From assembly GCA_003987725.1 (NCBI GenBank), contig RXJH01000005.1, forward strand, positions 114,414-178,413: a stretch of DNA of 64,000 nucleotides. The letters are read 5' to 3'. Positions 46,644-54,717 of this stretch are shown piece by piece. Numbering within the stretch: position 1 is the stretch's first letter; the number at the start of each line of letters is the position of its first letter. Source of the stretch: Hyphomicrobium sp. Lineage in GTDB: Bacteria > Pseudomonadota > Alphaproteobacteria > Rhizobiales > Hyphomicrobiaceae. The notes beneath the pieces were generated by a model. That model saw only the letters and a list, made by a program, of their open reading frames with translations. It was not told where the DNA came from and did no database searches. The translations under genes were made by a program, and so were the position numbers.

Positions 46644-46994
46644 CCAATGCTCCCCACCAATTCGGGAGGCTTCCTAGGGTGGCTGAACAACAGGTTTGTG
46701 ACGGTTACCCGCGTCATTGACGCGGCACTATTTCTAGGTCCGTTGATCGGCAGTACTGGACGCAGGTCGCGATACCCGACGCGTTCTGGTGCGAAATATT
46801 TGTCTCGCTGGTCGATCCACTCAAAGACCTCTCTCGCGACCCTGTCGTCGCCGGCACCCAGATTCTATCGCGTTGCGAACCGCTCCCGCCTGGACCCGAT
46901 CTGGCTCCCGTGTCGTAGATGTCTGGATTGTGACAATTGAAAAGCCCATGACTGTTGCTATATCGGCCGGTGATTGCGGACGATCGAGGTGCTT
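46644..46994. other. Intergenic, no gene seen
   Basis: About 350 bases upstream of both the autotransporter gene (minus) and the small plus-strand gene at 46995. It should contain two divergent promoters. No hairpin or RNA gene is recognised. Confidence 0.4.
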
Positions 46995-47213
46995 ATGGCG
47001 TCGGAAAAGGATTTGCTCGAGGCCCGCTCAGAAGCAAAAGCCATTTTGGCTTTACCCGACGACGACCTGGCGAGGTTGTTCTTCGAACAAACCATGCATC
47101 GGAATTTAACACGAACAGTAAGACGCCTCGACGAGCTCGTTTTAGCCGGTGGGGAGGATAGAGAGCTTGGCGAACGAGCCTTAAGCCGATTGGGATTTCC
47201 CGTCGAAGACTGA
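46995..47213 (+). CDS. Small helical protein of unknown function
   Basis: A 72-residue acidic, helix-rich protein: it starts MASEKDLLEARSEAKAIL and contains LPDDDLARLFFEQTMHRNLTRTV-like amphipathic helices. A GAGG sequence 6 bases before the ATG supports the start. No family is recognised. It is the only credible gene between the autotransporter and the ba3 oxidase operon. Confidence 0.55.
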   Translation: MASEKDLLEARSEAKAILALPDDDLARLFFEQTMHRNLTRTVRRLDELVLAGGEDRELGERALSRLGFPVED

Positions 47214-47558
47214 GTTCCGTTTGCGTAGATGTGCGGAGCAACTGAAGAAATCGGTCCTGACCTCTCCTCTTGGCCGCACCGTGGAACTCGGCAGTAGTCG
47301 TCTGACGATCGTGGGCTCAAAACGATCGGCGCTTCGAGATCAGGCCGGTCAACGCCCGGCAAGCGCCGCCACCCGCTTACTGTCTTGCACCATCGGACGA
47401 CGACCCTGTCCAAGCGAGCAATGATTTCGCGCACAACTGCAAGGGGATGCCTTATTCGGACAATTGAAATCTGAATATATGAATCCTTAGGCTGAAGGAT
47501 TTTTTTATCTATTGGGAGTTCTTTTCTTCTTTCTAGAGAGCGCCGTCTAAGGTGGTGC
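47214..47558. other. Leader region upstream of the ba3 oxidase operon
   Basis: About 345 bases without a supported gene. It ends with an intrinsic terminator-like hairpin (47482-47507) only about 50 bases before the first oxidase gene, so it may contain a transcribed leader or a small RNA. No base-pairing family was recognised. Confidence 0.4.
47482..47507 (+). terminator. Intrinsic terminator
   Basis: AATCCTT/AAGGATT, a perfect 7-bp stem with a 6-base loop, directly followed by a run of six or more T. It lies 270 bases after the small gene at 46995 and 51 bases before the oxidase gene at 47559. It is either the end of a long 3' UTR or a leader attenuator. Confidence 0.75.
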
Positions 47559-47756
47559 ATGTCGACTGACCGTCCGTCACCAACGCCGTCAAGCGATACC
47601 GGTGCTCCCGAGCCAGCCGGCTCTGAACTTGAGCGCGTGCTAAAGACGGTACCGCGTGGCGCATTTGCGCTCGCGGGAACAACAGTAGGTCTTCTCGTCG
47701 CGGCATACCTCGCGCTCTACTTTCTCGTTTTCATTCCGCGAGGTCCGATCGAATGA
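47559..47756 (+). CDS. Small membrane subunit of ba3-type oxidase (subunit IIa-like)
   Basis: A 65-residue protein with a disordered N terminus (Ser/Pro/Thr-rich, residues 1-25) and one C-terminal helix (FALAGTTVGLLVAAYLALYFLVFIPRG). Size, topology and position directly before subunit II match the single-helix subunit IIa of ba3 oxidases. Sequence homology is too weak for certainty. The gap to the next gene is 11 bp. Confidence 0.7.
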   Translation: MSTDRPSPTPSSDTGAPEPAGSELERVLKTVPRGAFALAGTTVGLLVAAYLALYFLVFIPRGPIE

Positions 47757-47767
47757 AGGCGTAATGC

Positions 47768-48307
47768 ATGAGTGAAGAAACCATTCGTCGATCGGAGCTC
47801 ATGTGGGGTGCTATCGCGGCATTCGCGGTGGGGATCATGGCTGCGGTGATCGTCGTCTCAAGCTTCGCGATGGCAATCCATCCGCCGAGTAACGTTGAAA
47901 CGATAGATCCGACCACACTCAATACGAATAGCGAGTTCGCGGAAAGCAATCTCGGCACGCGTGTCAATCCGGACGGCTCCGTAACGGTGCGTATCGTCGC
48001 GACGCAATTCGAATTCTTGCCACGCTGCATTCCAGTTCCGAAGGACCGGCAAGTGACGTTTCGTGTCACGAGTCCAGATGTCATTCACGGATTTCTGATC
48101 GCGGGCACTAATGCCAACACTATGGTTGTGCCCGGGTATGTCGCCCAACTTCGTACCGTCTTCGGCACAGCCGGTGACCATCTCATGCCCTGTCATGAAT
48201 TCTGCGGGCTCGGACACAGCGAGATGTGGGCACTGGTGAAGGTTCTGGATGGCGCGCAGTGGAAGCCGGATTCCAGCGGAAAGATAAGCTGTGAATTACC
48301 GCGTTAA
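47768..48307 (+). CDS. ba3-type cytochrome c oxidase subunit II
   Basis: A 179-residue CuA-bearing subunit. One N-terminal helix (WGAIAAFAVGIMAAVIVVSSFAMAI) anchors a cupredoxin domain with ligands in PDVIHGFLI and MPCHEFCGLGHSEMW (Cys, Cys, His and Met). The single-helix topology fits the ba3/B-type family. It overlaps the subunit I gene by 17 bp. Confidence 0.92.
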   Translation: MSEETIRRSELMWGAIAAFAVGIMAAVIVVSSFAMAIHPPSNVETIDPTTLNTNSEFAESNLGTRVNPDGSVTVRIVATQFEFLPRCIPVPKDRQVTFRVTSPDVIHGFLIAGTNANTMVVPGYVAQLRTVFGTAGDHLMPCHEFCGLGHSEMWALVKVLDGAQWKPDSSGKISCELPR

Positions 48308-49919
48308 AAATCTCATCTTGGCCCATCTCAGCGTCTCATTCGCGACGCTTGCTGCAGCGGCCGTACTCGGCGCCTGGCAAATGACCGTTCGTACCGGTAT
48401 CGATCCACCATTTGCTACACCCGAGACGTATTTCGCGTCCGTCTCCGCCCACGGCACGATCATGGGCTACGTGATGCCGACGCTCTTCACGATGGGTTTC
48501 GGATACTTTGTGGCAGTGACGGCGCTCGATCAGCCACTGCCGAGTATGCGACTCGCGTGGGCTGGCTTCTGGCTCGCGGCGGTCGGCATCGTGGCCGCGA
48601 TCGTCCCGATCGTCATGGGAAAGGCGACGGTCCTCTACACCTTTTATCCGCCGCTGACAGGGAGTGTCTTCTACTATCTCGGAGTGCTTCTTGTCGTTGT
48701 GGGATCATGGCTTTGGGTCGCGCTCATGATCTGGGCGATGGCGATTTGGAAGCGTGACAACCCCGGCCGTCCCGTGCCGCTCGCCATGTTCGGCACGGTT
48801 GCAAATGCCTTCCTTTGGCTTTGGACGACTGGCGGTGTTGCGGTCGAGATTATTTTTCAACTCATCCCGGCGTCTCTCGGATGGACGCAGTTAATCGACG
48901 TAGGCCTCGCGCGCACGCTCTTTGCGTGGACACTCCATCCGATTGTCTATTTCTGGCTGCTGCCTGCCTACATCGCGTTTTACACGATTGCACCGCAGGC
49001 CGCGGGCGCGCGGCTCTACAGTGACCTGATGGGGCGCCTTAGCTTCGTTCTACTACTGCTCTTTTCGCTTCCTGTCGGCATGCATCATTTGTTTATGGAT
49101 CCCGAGCACGGCACCGGCTTCAAGTTTTTGCAGGCGATGCTGACGGCGCTCGTCGTACTACCGACGTTTCTGACGGTCTTCACCATCAGCGCATCCATGG
49201 AAATCGCTGGTCGGCTGCGCGGCGGTAAAGGTCTTTTCGGTTGGATCGCTGCGCTCCCGTGGGATCGTCCTATGGTCTTGGCGACGTGCCTCTCGTTCAT
49301 CCTTCTTGGATTTGGTGGCTTCGGCGGCGTTGTGAACATGGCATATGCCATGAATGCCATGATCCATAACACGTCATGGGTGACCGCGCATTTTCATCTC
49401 ATCTTTGGCGGCGCGGTCGTGATCATGTATTTCGCCATCACCTACTGGATCTGGCCCATCCTGCTCGAACAGGAAGCAGCTGACGTTCGACCACTCAGGC
49501 TTCAGCTTTGGCTTTGGTTTATCGGCATCGTCATCATGACGTTCCCGTGGCACGTGCTCGGGCTCTTGGGCCAGCCACGGCGTATTGCGACCTTCGACTA
49601 CGCAAATCCGACCATCGCGCAGTGGCAGCCCTGGGTTTTTGTGTCGATGTTCGGGGGCTATCTGATGCTCGTCTCAGCGCTGCTCTTCGTCTGGAATATC
49701 GCGACGCTCTATCGAGCGCAGCCTGACGGCGATAATCGCATGCAATACGCAGTCGCTGTCTATCCGCCAACCCGAGTCCCGAACGCGCTCAACAGTTTCG
49801 CCCTTTGGAATTGGCTGCTCCTTTTCCTAATGGTAGTCGCCTACGGCTACCCACTTGGCCAGTTCTTCCTGATGGACGTGTACCCAGGCCTCGTCCACCG
49901 CGTTGACATTGGAAGCTGA
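48291..49919 (+). CDS. ba3-type cytochrome c oxidase subunit I
   Basis: A 542-residue haem-copper oxidase catalytic subunit with about 13 helices. Conserved blocks include FASVSAHGTIMGYVMPTLFTMGF (haem ligand region), FAWTLHPIVYFWLLPAYIAFYT (CuB His and Tyr-like block), LPVGMHHLFMDPEHG and TSWVTAHFHLIFGGAVVIMY (haem ligand pair). These place it in the B-type b(o/a)3 group rather than the aa3 or cbb3 groups. The start is an ATG-like codon 17 bp inside the subunit II gene. It is a second terminal oxidase in this window. Confidence 0.94.
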   Translation: MNYRVKNLILAHLSVSFATLAAAAVLGAWQMTVRTGIDPPFATPETYFASVSAHGTIMGYVMPTLFTMGFGYFVAVTALDQPLPSMRLAWAGFWLAAVGIVAAIVPIVMGKATVLYTFYPPLTGSVFYYLGVLLVVVGSWLWVALMIWAMAIWKRDNPGRPVPLAMFGTVANAFLWLWTTGGVAVEIIFQLIPASLGWTQLIDVGLARTLFAWTLHPIVYFWLLPAYIAFYTIAPQAAGARLYSDLMGRLSFVLLLLFSLPVGMHHLFMDPEHGTGFKFLQAMLTALVVLPTFLTVFTISASMEIAGRLRGGKGLFGWIAALPWDRPMVLATCLSFILLGFGGFGGVVNMAYAMNAMIHNTSWVTAHFHLIFGGAVVIMYFAITYWIWPILLEQEAADVRPLRLQLWLWFIGIVIMTFPWHVLGLLGQPRRIATFDYANPTIAQWQPWVFVSMFGGYLMLVSALLFVWNIATLYRAQPDGDNRMQYAVAVYPPTRVPNALNSFALWNWLLLFLMVVAYGYPLGQFFLMDVYPGLVHRVDIGS

Positions 49920-49922
49920 CCT

Positions 49923-50756
49923 ATGTCCACGGATCAGGATCATGGAGCGCCAGAACGCCGAGCAGAGGATCGGCTTTGGCGTTTCTGGGTCAGCATCGCA
50001 GCCGGCACTTTCGTCGTCGTAAGTTTGTTAGTCGGCCTCATCGTCCTCCCGCTCCGGGACGAAGCTCGGTTCGATCCGTGGGGTGCAATCTGTAGAGCAA
50101 TTGGCATTAGGAAAGACGCGCCGACGGCAACGGGAAAGACTTCAGGCTCCCCCGCTTCGAGCGTGACGTGGTCTGCGGGAACGAGGCTCGCCCTCTTGGG
50201 CGCTAGCCCGGCAAGCGGCAGTACCATCGTGAAGGAAACCTGTGCGGCCTGTCATGGCGAGACCGGCGCTTCGGTCGACCCTCAGCAATTTCCAAATCTC
50301 GCGGGCCAAACCGAAGAGGCCATCTTCAAGCAGCTTCGCGATTTTCAAACTGGAGCGCGGGCATCCGACATCATGGCGCCGATCGCGCAGGCACTTACCG
50401 AAGCCCAGACGAGGGACGTTGCTGCTTACTTCGCAGCACAGAAGCGTGTTGAAGCAGTTGGCGGTTCACCCACTGCGCCGGCAAATATCGTCGAACTGGC
50501 TCGGATCGGAGCACCCGCTCGCGGCATACCCTCTTGCTATTCCTGTCACGGTCAGAGCCGCAGTGGCCCCGAAGAAGCGCCGGTTCTCTTCGGGCAATCA
50601 GCGAGCTATCTCGAAGATCAACTCAAGAAATTTGCAAGCGCCGAAAGGCGAAACGATATGTTCGCCCGCATGCGGACGATCGCGAAACAGCTCAGCCCCG
50701 AAGAGATGCACGGGATGGCCATCTATTACGGCGACGGCGGTGCCGCCAAACCATAA
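49923..50756 (+). CDS. Membrane-anchored dihaem cytochrome c (c4-like)
   Basis: A 277-residue cytochrome. It has one N-terminal helix (FWVSIAAGTFVVVSLLVGLIVL, about residues 21-42) and two haem sites, CAACH at 107-111 and CYSCH at 205-209. Each is followed by a c4-type domain; the candidate Met ligands are in SDIMAPIA and NDMFARMR. It is 3 bp after subunit I and is the likely electron donor for the ba3 oxidase. Confidence 0.9.
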   Translation: MSTDQDHGAPERRAEDRLWRFWVSIAAGTFVVVSLLVGLIVLPLRDEARFDPWGAICRAIGIRKDAPTATGKTSGSPASSVTWSAGTRLALLGASPASGSTIVKETCAACHGETGASVDPQQFPNLAGQTEEAIFKQLRDFQTGARASDIMAPIAQALTEAQTRDVAAYFAAQKRVEAVGGSPTAPANIVELARIGAPARGIPSCYSCHGQSRSGPEEAPVLFGQSASYLEDQLKKFASAERRNDMFARMRTIAKQLSPEEMHGMAIYYGDGGAAKP

Positions 50757-51061
50757 CGGCACCTCAACCGATCCGAAGACCATCTCGTTCCAAGGCAATC
50801 TCGCCGTCGCGCGACTTCCCGCAATGCTGGTCGGCAGCATCAGCGCAACGCAACGGGCAAGGATGAGATCGACAAACCCAAAGCTACATCGCGGAAAAAG
50901 TCACGGATACTCCAGTCCTCTCCGCTCTGGCAGCGTTGGCAGGAGCTGCCATCGGCGGCCTTACTTCCGTCCTCGCGTCGGGGCCAGTCGCAAGGCGGCC
51001 CTGGCCACTGCAAAACAATTGGATGATCGTGATATCGCGGCCGAATCAATTTCGCAGTCTT
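50757..51061. other. Intergenic, no gene seen
   Basis: About 305 bases between the dihaem cytochrome gene and the stop of the convergent small secreted-protein gene. No convincing reading frame or terminator with a T-run is visible. Confidence 0.4.
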
Positions 51062-51322
51062 CTATGGACCACCCAAGCTCTGGCGAATTTGCGTCATGAC
51101 CTGGTCGCGAATGTTGTCGAACGACTTGCTGTCACCGGCCATGCAAGTATCGTAGCCCGATACCGCCATACGCATCATGGCAGCGCGATGGCCCGCGGTC
51201 ATCGTTACTGGTCCACTGATTGCCTTTGAAAGCGCATCGAACTCCTCCTCGCAACTAGCGAAGGCGGGGGCGGCAGACATCAAGATGAAAGCGATGCCCG
51301 CGACGAACTGTTTGCTGATCAT
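51062..51322 (-). CDS. Small secreted protein of unknown function
   Basis: An 86-residue protein with a clear signal peptide (MISKQFVAGIAFILMSAAPAFA, cleavage after AFA) and a mature helical domain with two cysteines (SCEEEF and DTCMAG) that could form a disulfide. The ATG at 51322 follows an AGGAG ribosome-binding site. No family is recognised. It is convergent with the oxidase operon. Confidence 0.7.
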   Translation of the reverse strand: MISKQFVAGIAFILMSAAPAFASCEEEFDALSKAISGPVTMTAGHRAAMMRMAVSGYDTCMAGDSKSFDNIRDQVMTQIRQSLGGP

Positions 51323-51465
51323 GAAATACTCCTGGAAAGTTTGTTCCGGCTGCAGCGCACCGCGCCGCTTGTGGTGCTCAGGGGCTCTCGATGTAATCGT
51401 CAAAAGGTATCGTCCAGCGCTTGCCACAGAGCTAAACCGTCTGGCACGTAACTCCGCCGCAAACG

Positions 51466-51762
51466 ATGGAGATGCACCGAGTCCGATACTTCTCGACATC
51501 GGCAAAACGCCTGAACTTCACGCGGGCCGCCCGCGAATGCGGGGTGAGCGCTCCCTCGTTGCTTAGGGCAATCAAGCTTCTGGAGTTTGAATTTGGAGGC
51601 CCGCTATTTAATCGAAAGCGTCGCAGGACACATCTCTCGGAACTCGGCGTATTGCGCCCCCTCATCTCGAACATCCCATCAGGGAGTTGCGGATCAAATT
51701 TCCGGCGTCTGCGCCCGCGCCCTTCATACTGCCGATTTTGTTGCTCCGCACACAAACGATAA
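51466..51762 (+). pseudogene. LysR-family regulator remnant
   Basis: The first about 65 residues closely resemble the winged helix of LysR regulators (HRVRYFSTSAKRLNFTRAA, APSLLRAIKLLEFEFGGPLF and RRRTHLSELG). After ELGVLRPLI the frame runs into unrelated sequence and stops; the effector domain of about 220 residues is absent. No continuation is recognised in other frames before the P460 gene. This is a truncated gene, probably left by a deletion. Confidence 0.75.
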
Positions 51763-51893
51763 AGTGTGGTACGCGGCGTGCGTGAGGCGGACTCAAAATA
51801 ACATTCGTTCACTCTAGTATTTCAGCATCGAGCTTGCGCAGGCCAATCCTCCGATTAGATTGACTGCGGGCTAATGAGCTTTGGGGATCGGCT

Positions 51894-52472
51894 ATGTCGC
51901 GCATCGTAAAATCGATATTGACGTGGAAAAGTCTTCCGATCCTTCTGCCGTCCATCGTTCTATTGGGTTTGGGTCCGATTGCACTTGCCAAGCTCAACAA
52001 GGACACCGTGGCAGTTCCGGGCGGATTGGCCTTCTCGGAATTCAAGGGCTACGAGCAGTGGGAATTCATTTCGCTTAGTCATGGTGAAAAGGTGGTGGCG
52101 GCGATCGTTGGCAATCCCGCAATGATCGAAGCCTTTAAGTCGGGCATACCGGCCAACGGCAAACAGTTTCCGGATGGCGCCAAGATGGCAAAGATTCATT
52201 GGTTGCCGACCAAAATGGAAGACGCCCCCGGTCAGCCGACGGTTCCAGGTACGCTTCACGACGTTGACTTCATGGTGAAGGACAGCAAGCGTTTTGCGGA
52301 CAGCGGGGGGTGGGGGTACGCGCAGTTCGAGTATGATCAGACAAAAGACGAATTCAGACCCGGCACCGTCAATGATATCCCGCCGCAAGAGAACGATGCC
52401 AAATGCGGGTTCGCGTGCCATACGCTAGTAGAGTCGAAAGACTACGTATTCACGTCATATCAAAAGCGATAG
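51894..52472 (+). CDS. Cytochrome P460-family protein with a CX3CH haem site
   Basis: A 192-residue periplasmic protein with an N-terminal signal or anchor (PILLPSIVLLGLGPIALA). The P460 domain shows FSEFKGYEQWEFISLSH, MIEAFKSGIPANGKQFPDGAKMAKIHW and a C-terminal CGFACHTLVESKDYVFTSY. P460 proteins oxidise or detoxify hydroxylamine and NO. The haem site reads Cys-Gly-Phe-Ala-Cys-His, i.e. three rather than two residues between the cysteines. The Lys residues near the haem (MAKIHW) could form the family's lysine-haem cross-link. Next to the LysR remnant and the ba3 operon. Confidence 0.85.
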   Translation: MSRIVKSILTWKSLPILLPSIVLLGLGPIALAKLNKDTVAVPGGLAFSEFKGYEQWEFISLSHGEKVVAAIVGNPAMIEAFKSGIPANGKQFPDGAKMAKIHWLPTKMEDAPGQPTVPGTLHDVDFMVKDSKRFADSGGWGYAQFEYDQTKDEFRPGTVNDIPPQENDAKCGFACHTLVESKDYVFTSYQKR

Positions 52473-52746
52473 TTGCCGTTCTCGCGGAACGCTCTTCCCA
52501 AATCAGCAAAACTTTGAAAGTGGCGCTAGTTAGACGGCTTTTGGAGTGTAAGCCGTCATCTACGATACGGCGAAATGCCGATCATCGCACTTACCAAGAT
52601 TACCGGCGTCGCTTGGCATTTTTTCCGAATTGTACGTCGCAGCCCAACACCTTGCAGTCGCATTTTGGTCCCAACATGACTGAGCAACAGAAGCACCCAC
52701 AGGCGGAGTGCGTTGCAATGATCGATCAATTTCGAGAGTACCGATC

Positions 52747-53664
52747 ATGGACCAGGAGAAAAGCGGCGAGGAACCAATCGTCGACCAAACTGCTGCGGGG
52801 GAGCTCAAAGGTCCTCACAATGCCGATGGCGCCGTTGGTCTTAGCTTCCCCAGCCTGAAGAGTTCGCTCGGCACCAGAATGGGAAAGGCGGGGACGCCCC
52901 CTCCGTCTGTGCTCGCCTCGTATTCCTCCCCTGGGTTTGCTGGCAGCACCGGTGAACAAAACGAAGATTTTGAGACCGCGACTCCAATCGAGTGCGTCGA
53001 GAGTTCAAACGATGAGCCCGTGGCTCGTGCCCAGCCTACCGATCTGTCAGCGCCTCGGATAAATGAAGAGCTCTTGCTCCCGGCAGCACCAAAAATTGAA
53101 CCTGTCACACGATTGCGCTTGCCGCGTTGGACTGCATTTGCGGGGATGTTGTGTCTGATGTTTTCAGCCGGTGCGCTAGCTGGATTTGTGCTGCGAGGCG
53201 ATCGCGACGCGACAAGCACACGGGACCTTCAAAACCGCATCGCGGATATGACGGACAAATTAAATGCTTATGATCGACGCTTATTTACCGATGTGTCCGA
53301 GGCAAAGAGAAAAGCAGAAGAGTTCAAACGGCTCGCGGATGACGCGGAAGACAAACGACGAATGAGCGAGGACGGCCTCAACGCTAAGTTAAAGGAAGCT
53401 CTCCAGAAGGTCGAAGCGTTCAAACGTCTGGCCGAGGATGCGGAAATCAAGCGTCAGGAGGCACAGAACGAATTTAAGAAAGTCACCTCGTTTGTCACCC
53501 TCCCACAGGACGAATTAATGTCGTGGCCGCCTGATCCTCCTAAGGTCGTTGCGTCCTCTGTCGTGCCAGTTGAAATGAGAAGCACCAATCCCAGTCAAAA
53601 GCGAAATGATTATCGTGGGGTGCGTAAGCGACGGGCGCAAGGGCCCGACGAGGCTAACAACTGA
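52747..53664 (+). CDS. Membrane protein with a coiled coil of duplicated helical repeats
   Basis: A 305-residue protein of unknown function. It has a disordered N-terminal region of about 125 residues, one membrane helix (WTAFAGMLCLMFSAGALAGFVL) and a charged coiled coil. The latter contains two copies of a roughly 28-residue unit (KAEEFKRLADDAEDKRR and KVEAFKRLAEDAEIKRQ). The C terminus is basic and disordered. The start ATG at 52747 follows a GAGAG sequence. It overlaps the upstream part of the GAF protein frame. Confidence 0.7.
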   Translation: MDQEKSGEEPIVDQTAAGELKGPHNADGAVGLSFPSLKSSLGTRMGKAGTPPPSVLASYSSPGFAGSTGEQNEDFETATPIECVESSNDEPVARAQPTDLSAPRINEELLLPAAPKIEPVTRLRLPRWTAFAGMLCLMFSAGALAGFVLRGDRDATSTRDLQNRIADMTDKLNAYDRRLFTDVSEAKRKAEEFKRLADDAEDKRRMSEDGLNAKLKEALQKVEAFKRLAEDAEIKRQEAQNEFKKVTSFVTLPQDELMSWPPDPPKVVASSVVPVEMRSTNPSQKRNDYRGVRKRRAQGPDEANN

Positions 53665-53821
53665 AGTGAGAGCATTGTTGCGGGTCGGATACCTGCGCCT
53701 GACAGTGATTGATCGTCAGTATTTTCGCCCCAGCGGACTCATTAGTTGTGAAATCGGGCTCTCAACAGTGCTAGGCTTGGCCGTGAGCATTTGCCGTGAG
53801 TCAATTGAGGATTCGACCAAC

Positions 53822-54250
53822 GTGACAAAGTCAGTCGATGAAGACCGCTTGGCGGAGGTTGTTTCCGCTTTGGTGGCCGACACCGGAACCATCCATTTTC
53901 TCGGCTCCGATGGGCTTTTGAATCTTGCGGCCGTGACGCCCGGAATGCCCGAGATTGTTCTGTCCGCCATCAGGGTCATCCCCGTCGGCAAGGGCATGGC
54001 CGGTCTTGCAGTCGAACGCCGGCAGCCAGTCAACGCCTGTAATATCCAAAGCGACGCGACGGGCGATGTGCGACCGGGCGCACGCGCGACCGAGATGGCG
54101 GGCGCGATCGTCGTCCCAATCTTCCAGGGGGACAAAGTGATCGGTGCCCTGGGCGTCGCGAACCGCAGAGAGCGAACTTTCACCGAAAGCGAGATTGCCC
54201 TCCTTATTAAGACGGGGCGAGAACTCGCAGCCAAACGCTCGGTCGTCTGA
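53822..54250 (+). CDS. GAF-domain protein
   Basis: A single GAF domain, a small-ligand or redox sensing fold. Evidence: residues corresponding to LVADTGTIHFLG, VIPVGKGMAGLAVERRQPVNACNIQ and IVVPIFQGDKVIGALGVANRRERTFTESEIALL. The start is ambiguous: a GTG at 53822 after TTGAGGA gives 142 residues, and GTG codons further upstream (about 53780) are possible. No output domain is attached, so it may act with the neighbouring proteins. Confidence 0.75.
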   Translation: MTKSVDEDRLAEVVSALVADTGTIHFLGSDGLLNLAAVTPGMPEIVLSAIRVIPVGKGMAGLAVERRQPVNACNIQSDATGDVRPGARATEMAGAIVVPIFQGDKVIGALGVANRRERTFTESEIALLIKTGRELAAKRSVV

Positions 54251-54347
54251 ATACGCCGCAGTTTGGGCTTTGTTGGTCGCGACGCTAGATCCAAACCACG
54301 GGAAGCCGTTCGGCGTTATTCTGAGAGTTGCCGCCTCTCAGGAGAGC

Positions 54348-54692
54348 ATGATGCTCAAAGTCATTCTTTCAGCAGCCCTGATGCACTCCATACCCGTTAC
54401 GGTTCACACTGAGACCGTCTATGAATTTGTCGCGCATTGCGGCCCGGATGAACTTAGTCCGTGTTTCAACCGCTTCGAAGAGCGGCTGATTGAATTGATG
54501 CAGAAGGAAGGCGGGCGTGCTTTTTGTTTACCTGGTGGATTTGCCGCAGGAATGCTGAAAGACGAAGGCGTTCCGGTATCGATCCTCGAGTACATTCGGG
54601 TGGGGCTGTCGGCAGCGCGGTTTGGGCGTGCGGAACGTCCGGTTGACGAGGTCATCACCGACATAGTCAGCACGGTCTATCCCTGCCAGTGA
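54348..54692 (+). CDS. Small protein with a Rap1a/Tai-like C-terminal pattern
   Basis: A 114-residue protein. An N-terminal hydrophobic start (LKVILSAALMHSIPV) could be a signal peptide. The mature part has four cysteines in the arrangement CGPDELSPC, FCLPGG and a final YPC, reminiscent of Rap1a/Tai immunity-type proteins (CIPxG...YLxxxP...AxxxALxxxYPC). The match is weak and no effector gene is visible beside it. ATG at 54348 follows CAGGAGAGC; a second ATG at 54351 is equally good. Confidence 0.55.
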   Translation: MMLKVILSAALMHSIPVTVHTETVYEFVAHCGPDELSPCFNRFEERLIELMQKEGGRAFCLPGGFAAGMLKDEGVPVSILEYIRVGLSAARFGRAERPVDEVITDIVSTVYPCQ

Positions 54693-54717
54693 TCCGGGAT
54701 GTTGCCTCTCGCGACTG

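Noticed and set aside
52473-52746. Possible small gene after cytochrome P460
   Set aside because: Available frames overlap both neighbours and have no recognisable protein features; treated as non-coding.
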